This document shows positions 62,801 through 64,000 of a stretch of 64,000 nucleotides of DNA, piece after piece. Under the pieces are notes generated by a model, which saw nothing but the letters and a program-made list of their open reading frames with translations, did not search any database and was not told the origin of the DNA. Both the position numbers and the translations under genes were made by a program. The stretch comes from Lanius collurio. Its lineage: Eukaryota > Chordata > Aves > Passeriformes > Laniidae. Positions within the stretch are counted from its first letter, which is position 1. Every line of letters starts with the position of its first letter. The stretch spans positions 46,240,320-46,304,319 of the forward strand of contig JACBWW010000004.1 of assembly GCA_020086605.1 (NCBI GenBank), in the 5' to 3' direction.

Positions 62801-64000
62801 CTGGTTTGCTTTGCACTGAGGACTGCTAAAACAAGATCTCAGTTACTTTCATGTGGCTGTCCAGGCTGAGCCGCTTGGCAGCACGCCCGGCACAGTGTGT
62901 CCCACTGTGCACACAGACTCACTTGGTGGTAAGGGACAGCAAAAGGCCAGAGGAGTAATGGCCCATGATTCATCACAAAATCCCTGTAGATTGAAAATCT
63001 TGATTATCTCTGTGATAATGGATGCAGATTTCTTGCCTGTCTCTAAATACAGCAAGAAGTGTTTCTACAAAGATGCTAAAGCACGGTCTTGCCTGAAGCC
63101 ATTTTTATCATGAAATAGCACAATGCTATTGTGAACTGAAAAAGCTATGTGCACAAGTCCAAATAGACTGATTTGTGCAGAAGCTTGCTGAATTTATAAT
63201 TTTTAACTGATGGCATCAAAAGGACTGATCTCTAGACTTTTCCTGAATTTGCATTGTTATTAAGAAAAATTAAAATTGTACCTTGGCCAGACTCACAGAT
63301 ATTTTCCAGAAGTTTCTGTGCAGTAACAGTCTGTTTTTTATGGCAGTGATTTTTTTTCCCCAGTATTTAGGAGGCTTGGCATCGTCGTGGTGCTGCAGCA
63401 TGTGCAAGGTGAATGGGGCTTCCATCCTTGAACTCCTGTGGTTCTGTGACCTTCTCCCGTACAATGTTAAGCAGATGCACAATGTTTTGACTAGATGGCA
63501 ACCCCAAGTTTGTACATATTTGCAGGGATGCCATCTGTGCCTGCTGCTTTGCCCTGGGACATCTGTTCAGTATCTCTAAGAGCATCTGCTCTAAGTGCTG
63601 GTGCTGCTCCTTGAAAGAGGCTGTGGGGCTTCATTTGGCACTTGATCAAGGATGACGGAAGTTGTAAAGTCACAATGATAACTCTGCTTTATTTATGTTT
63701 GAATATGATAAAGGAGGAAGGTTGCCAGAATTGAGTGCAAAAAGTAGTTCTGCTTTAGTTCCTAGAGCTCTTATAGGAACATTTAATCTGCTTAGCTGGT
63801 TGTGCTGCTGTCTTCATTCTGGGATATTTTAGTGTTTGGTGATAGGTGTTGGGTTGGTAAAGATCAGGAAATAAAGTGCTGTGTACCCTTAGGATATTCT
63901 GGAGGACACCTATCCCACGGTTCTTCTTGGGGCCCTGTCTTGGGATGCTATAGTCTGTGAGCTGTCCTTCCTTTGGCCACTTGCATAATCTGACACTTGC
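32494..64000 (+). CDS. NELL1: NELL1, 5' part: exons 2 and 3 visible, exon 1 likely in the gap
   Basis: NELL1 is a secreted, trimeric glycoprotein with an N-terminal thrombospondin-N/laminin-G-like domain, von Willebrand C repeats and EGF repeats. It is known for promoting bone formation and as a Robo-family ligand. Only the first part of the LamG-like domain is in the window: exon 2 (36574-36702) and exon 3 (54515-54665), joined in phase (CAA G|AT ACA). Intron 2 is 17,812 bases and intron 3 exceeds 9.3 kb, fitting a gene known for very long introns. The neighbour order SLC6A5 then NELL1, both on the same strand, matches human. NELL2 is the alternative, but synteny and the exon 2 sequence favour NELL1. 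Confidence 0.93.
33816..33975. repeat. Candidate ancient interspersed repeat with imperfect terminal inverted repeats
   Basis: The left end 'attgggccgaatcc' and right end 'agaatcgggccca' are imperfect reverse complements about 155 bases apart. The wording resembles old amniote repeats common in reptiles, but the family was not identified. Confidence 0.4.
35507..35536. repeat. Inverted repeat, 11-bp perfect arms
   Basis: The arms gaagtcaatgg (35507-35517) and ccattgacttc (35526-35536) flank an 8-base spacer. Such 'gaagtcaatgg...ccattgacttc' palindromes recur in old sauropsid repeats, so this is probably a remnant. Confidence 0.6.
36574..36702 (+). CDS. NELL1: NELL1 exon 2: mature N-terminus, start of LamG-like domain
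   Basis: The acceptor is ctccaacag and the donor ttccaag|gtgaga. It encodes (A)VGFGMDPDLQIDIITELDL, then VNTTLGVTQVSGLHNASKAF and LFQ. Two sequons (NTT, NAS) match known NELL1 sites. The exon is 129 bases, split-phase at both ends. GFGMDPDLQ directly follows the signal peptide in NELL1. Confidence 0.96.
43475..43528 (+). repeat. 22-bp direct tandem repeat, about 2.4 copies
   Basis: Units 43475-43496 and 43497-43518 are identical and are followed by a partial third copy with one change. The sequence is purine-rich, in NELL1 intron 2. Confidence 0.9.
44572..44597. repeat. Hairpin, 11-bp perfect arms
   Basis: The arms atgtgttttgt and acaaaacacat are separated by atac. They lie in an AT-rich part of NELL1 intron 2. 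Confidence 0.8.
46659..46686. repeat. Hairpin, 11-bp perfect arms
   Basis: The arms aaaacagtgat and atcactgtttt are separated by six bases. One more T-A pair extends the stem. Confidence 0.85.
53508..53560. repeat. MITE-like remnant sharing a motif with the 27.7-kb hairpin
   Basis: Inverted ends attctcagc (53510-53518) and gctgagaat (53548-53556) enclose about 30 bases. The right end contains accagctgagaatttg, identical to 27783-27798. This suggests two diverged copies of one family. Confidence 0.5.
54515..54665 (+). CDS. NELL1: NELL1 exon 3: LamG/TSPN domain
   Basis: The acceptor is ttcttag and the donor gagcacag|gtaag. It encodes (D)TEREIHAAPHVSEKLVQLF, then RNKSEFTFLATLQQKASTSG and VVLSIRELEH. 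The sequon NKS is retained. The polypyrimidine tract is unusual: 25 T (54476-54500), then aataaaattcttag. The - strand open frames over this exon are shadows. Confidence 0.96.
54666..63394 (+). other. NELL1: NELL1 intron 3, 5' part
   Basis: No exon 4 candidate (expected to begin by completing a Ser/Arg codon and continue with YFELE-like residues) was found. It contains a C10T10 tract (55186-55205), T-rich tracts (58236-58280, about 59930-59943) and scattered short open frames without family features. Confidence 0.6.
63395..63690 (-). mobile_element. Decayed non-LTR retrotransposon reverse transcriptase fragment (non-CR1 type)
   Basis: On the - strand, one frame reads QLPSSL...QMSQGKAAGTDGIPANMYK (within 63491-63673). 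A second frame, shifted by an indel, reads EKVTEPQEFKDGSPIHL (within 63367-63585). These are two consecutive conserved blocks of the N-terminal RT domain of LINE-type elements ('GKAxGxDGIPAExYK' and 'xPQ(D/E)FKDAxIxHL'), in the right order and spacing. The fragment is frameshifted, stop-containing and inactive. The wording is closer to widespread non-CR1 LINEs than to avian CR1; the clade was not determined. It lies antisense in NELL1 intron 3. Confidence 0.72.

Noticed and set aside
62550..63055. - strand open frames next to the RT fossil, considered as more of the same element
   Set aside because: No RT or endonuclease motif could be seen, so the element was not extended into them.

Overview
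The window is vertebrate and almost certainly avian nuclear DNA. It is AT-rich and intron-dominated, carries several 5'-truncated CR1 LINE copies and one LTR-type repeat that I associate from memory with bird ERVL families, and has consensus splice sites throughout. Two protein-coding genes lie head-to-tail on the + strand, in the order known from human chromosome 11p15: SLC6A5 (GlyT2, the neuronal glycine transporter) followed by NELL1. Every coding call comes from translating exons between AG/GT boundaries with matching phase. No long intact ORF is present, as expected for genes with short exons.

Positions 77-23281 hold the last eleven coding exons of SLC6A5. They run in continuous phase from the glycosylated second extracellular loop to the C-terminal PDZ-ligand stop, giving about 468 codons, roughly the last 60% of the protein. 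The introns contain three of the four CR1 copies in full sense or antisense form, a fourth short one at 18.9 kb, one LTR-like repeat (about 12.08-12.95 kb), a TA/TG microsatellite, a small GC-rich island and, unexpectedly, a 71-bp decayed copy of one of the gene's own exons (11999-12069).

Positions 23282 to about 32180 are the SLC6A5 3' UTR plus intergenic DNA. The 3' UTR may be long, because a convincing AATAAA lies as far as 28194. A near-perfect 22-bp-arm hairpin sits at 27737-27788. A CpG island at about 32.19-33.2 kb, interrupted by a 353-base assembly gap, marks the NELL1 promoter. NELL1 exon 1 (start codon and signal peptide) is not visible and probably lies in the gap. NELL1 exons 2 (36574-36702) and 3 (54515-54665) are clear and encode the start of the secreted protein's thrombospondin-N/laminin-G-like domain. 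Exon 4 was not found before 64000.

The rest is intron: short hairpins, remnants that look like ancient palindromic (MITE-like) repeats, simple repeats, and at 63.4-63.7 kb on the - strand a decayed fragment of a non-LTR retrotransposon reverse transcriptase that does not look like CR1. The two genes have no evident functional link. One acts in inhibitory neurotransmission and the other in secreted osteogenic/neural signalling. I found no RNA genes, CRISPR arrays or bacterial features. The most unusual observations are the self-exon copy inside SLC6A5, the non-CR1 RT remnant and the palindromic repeat family.
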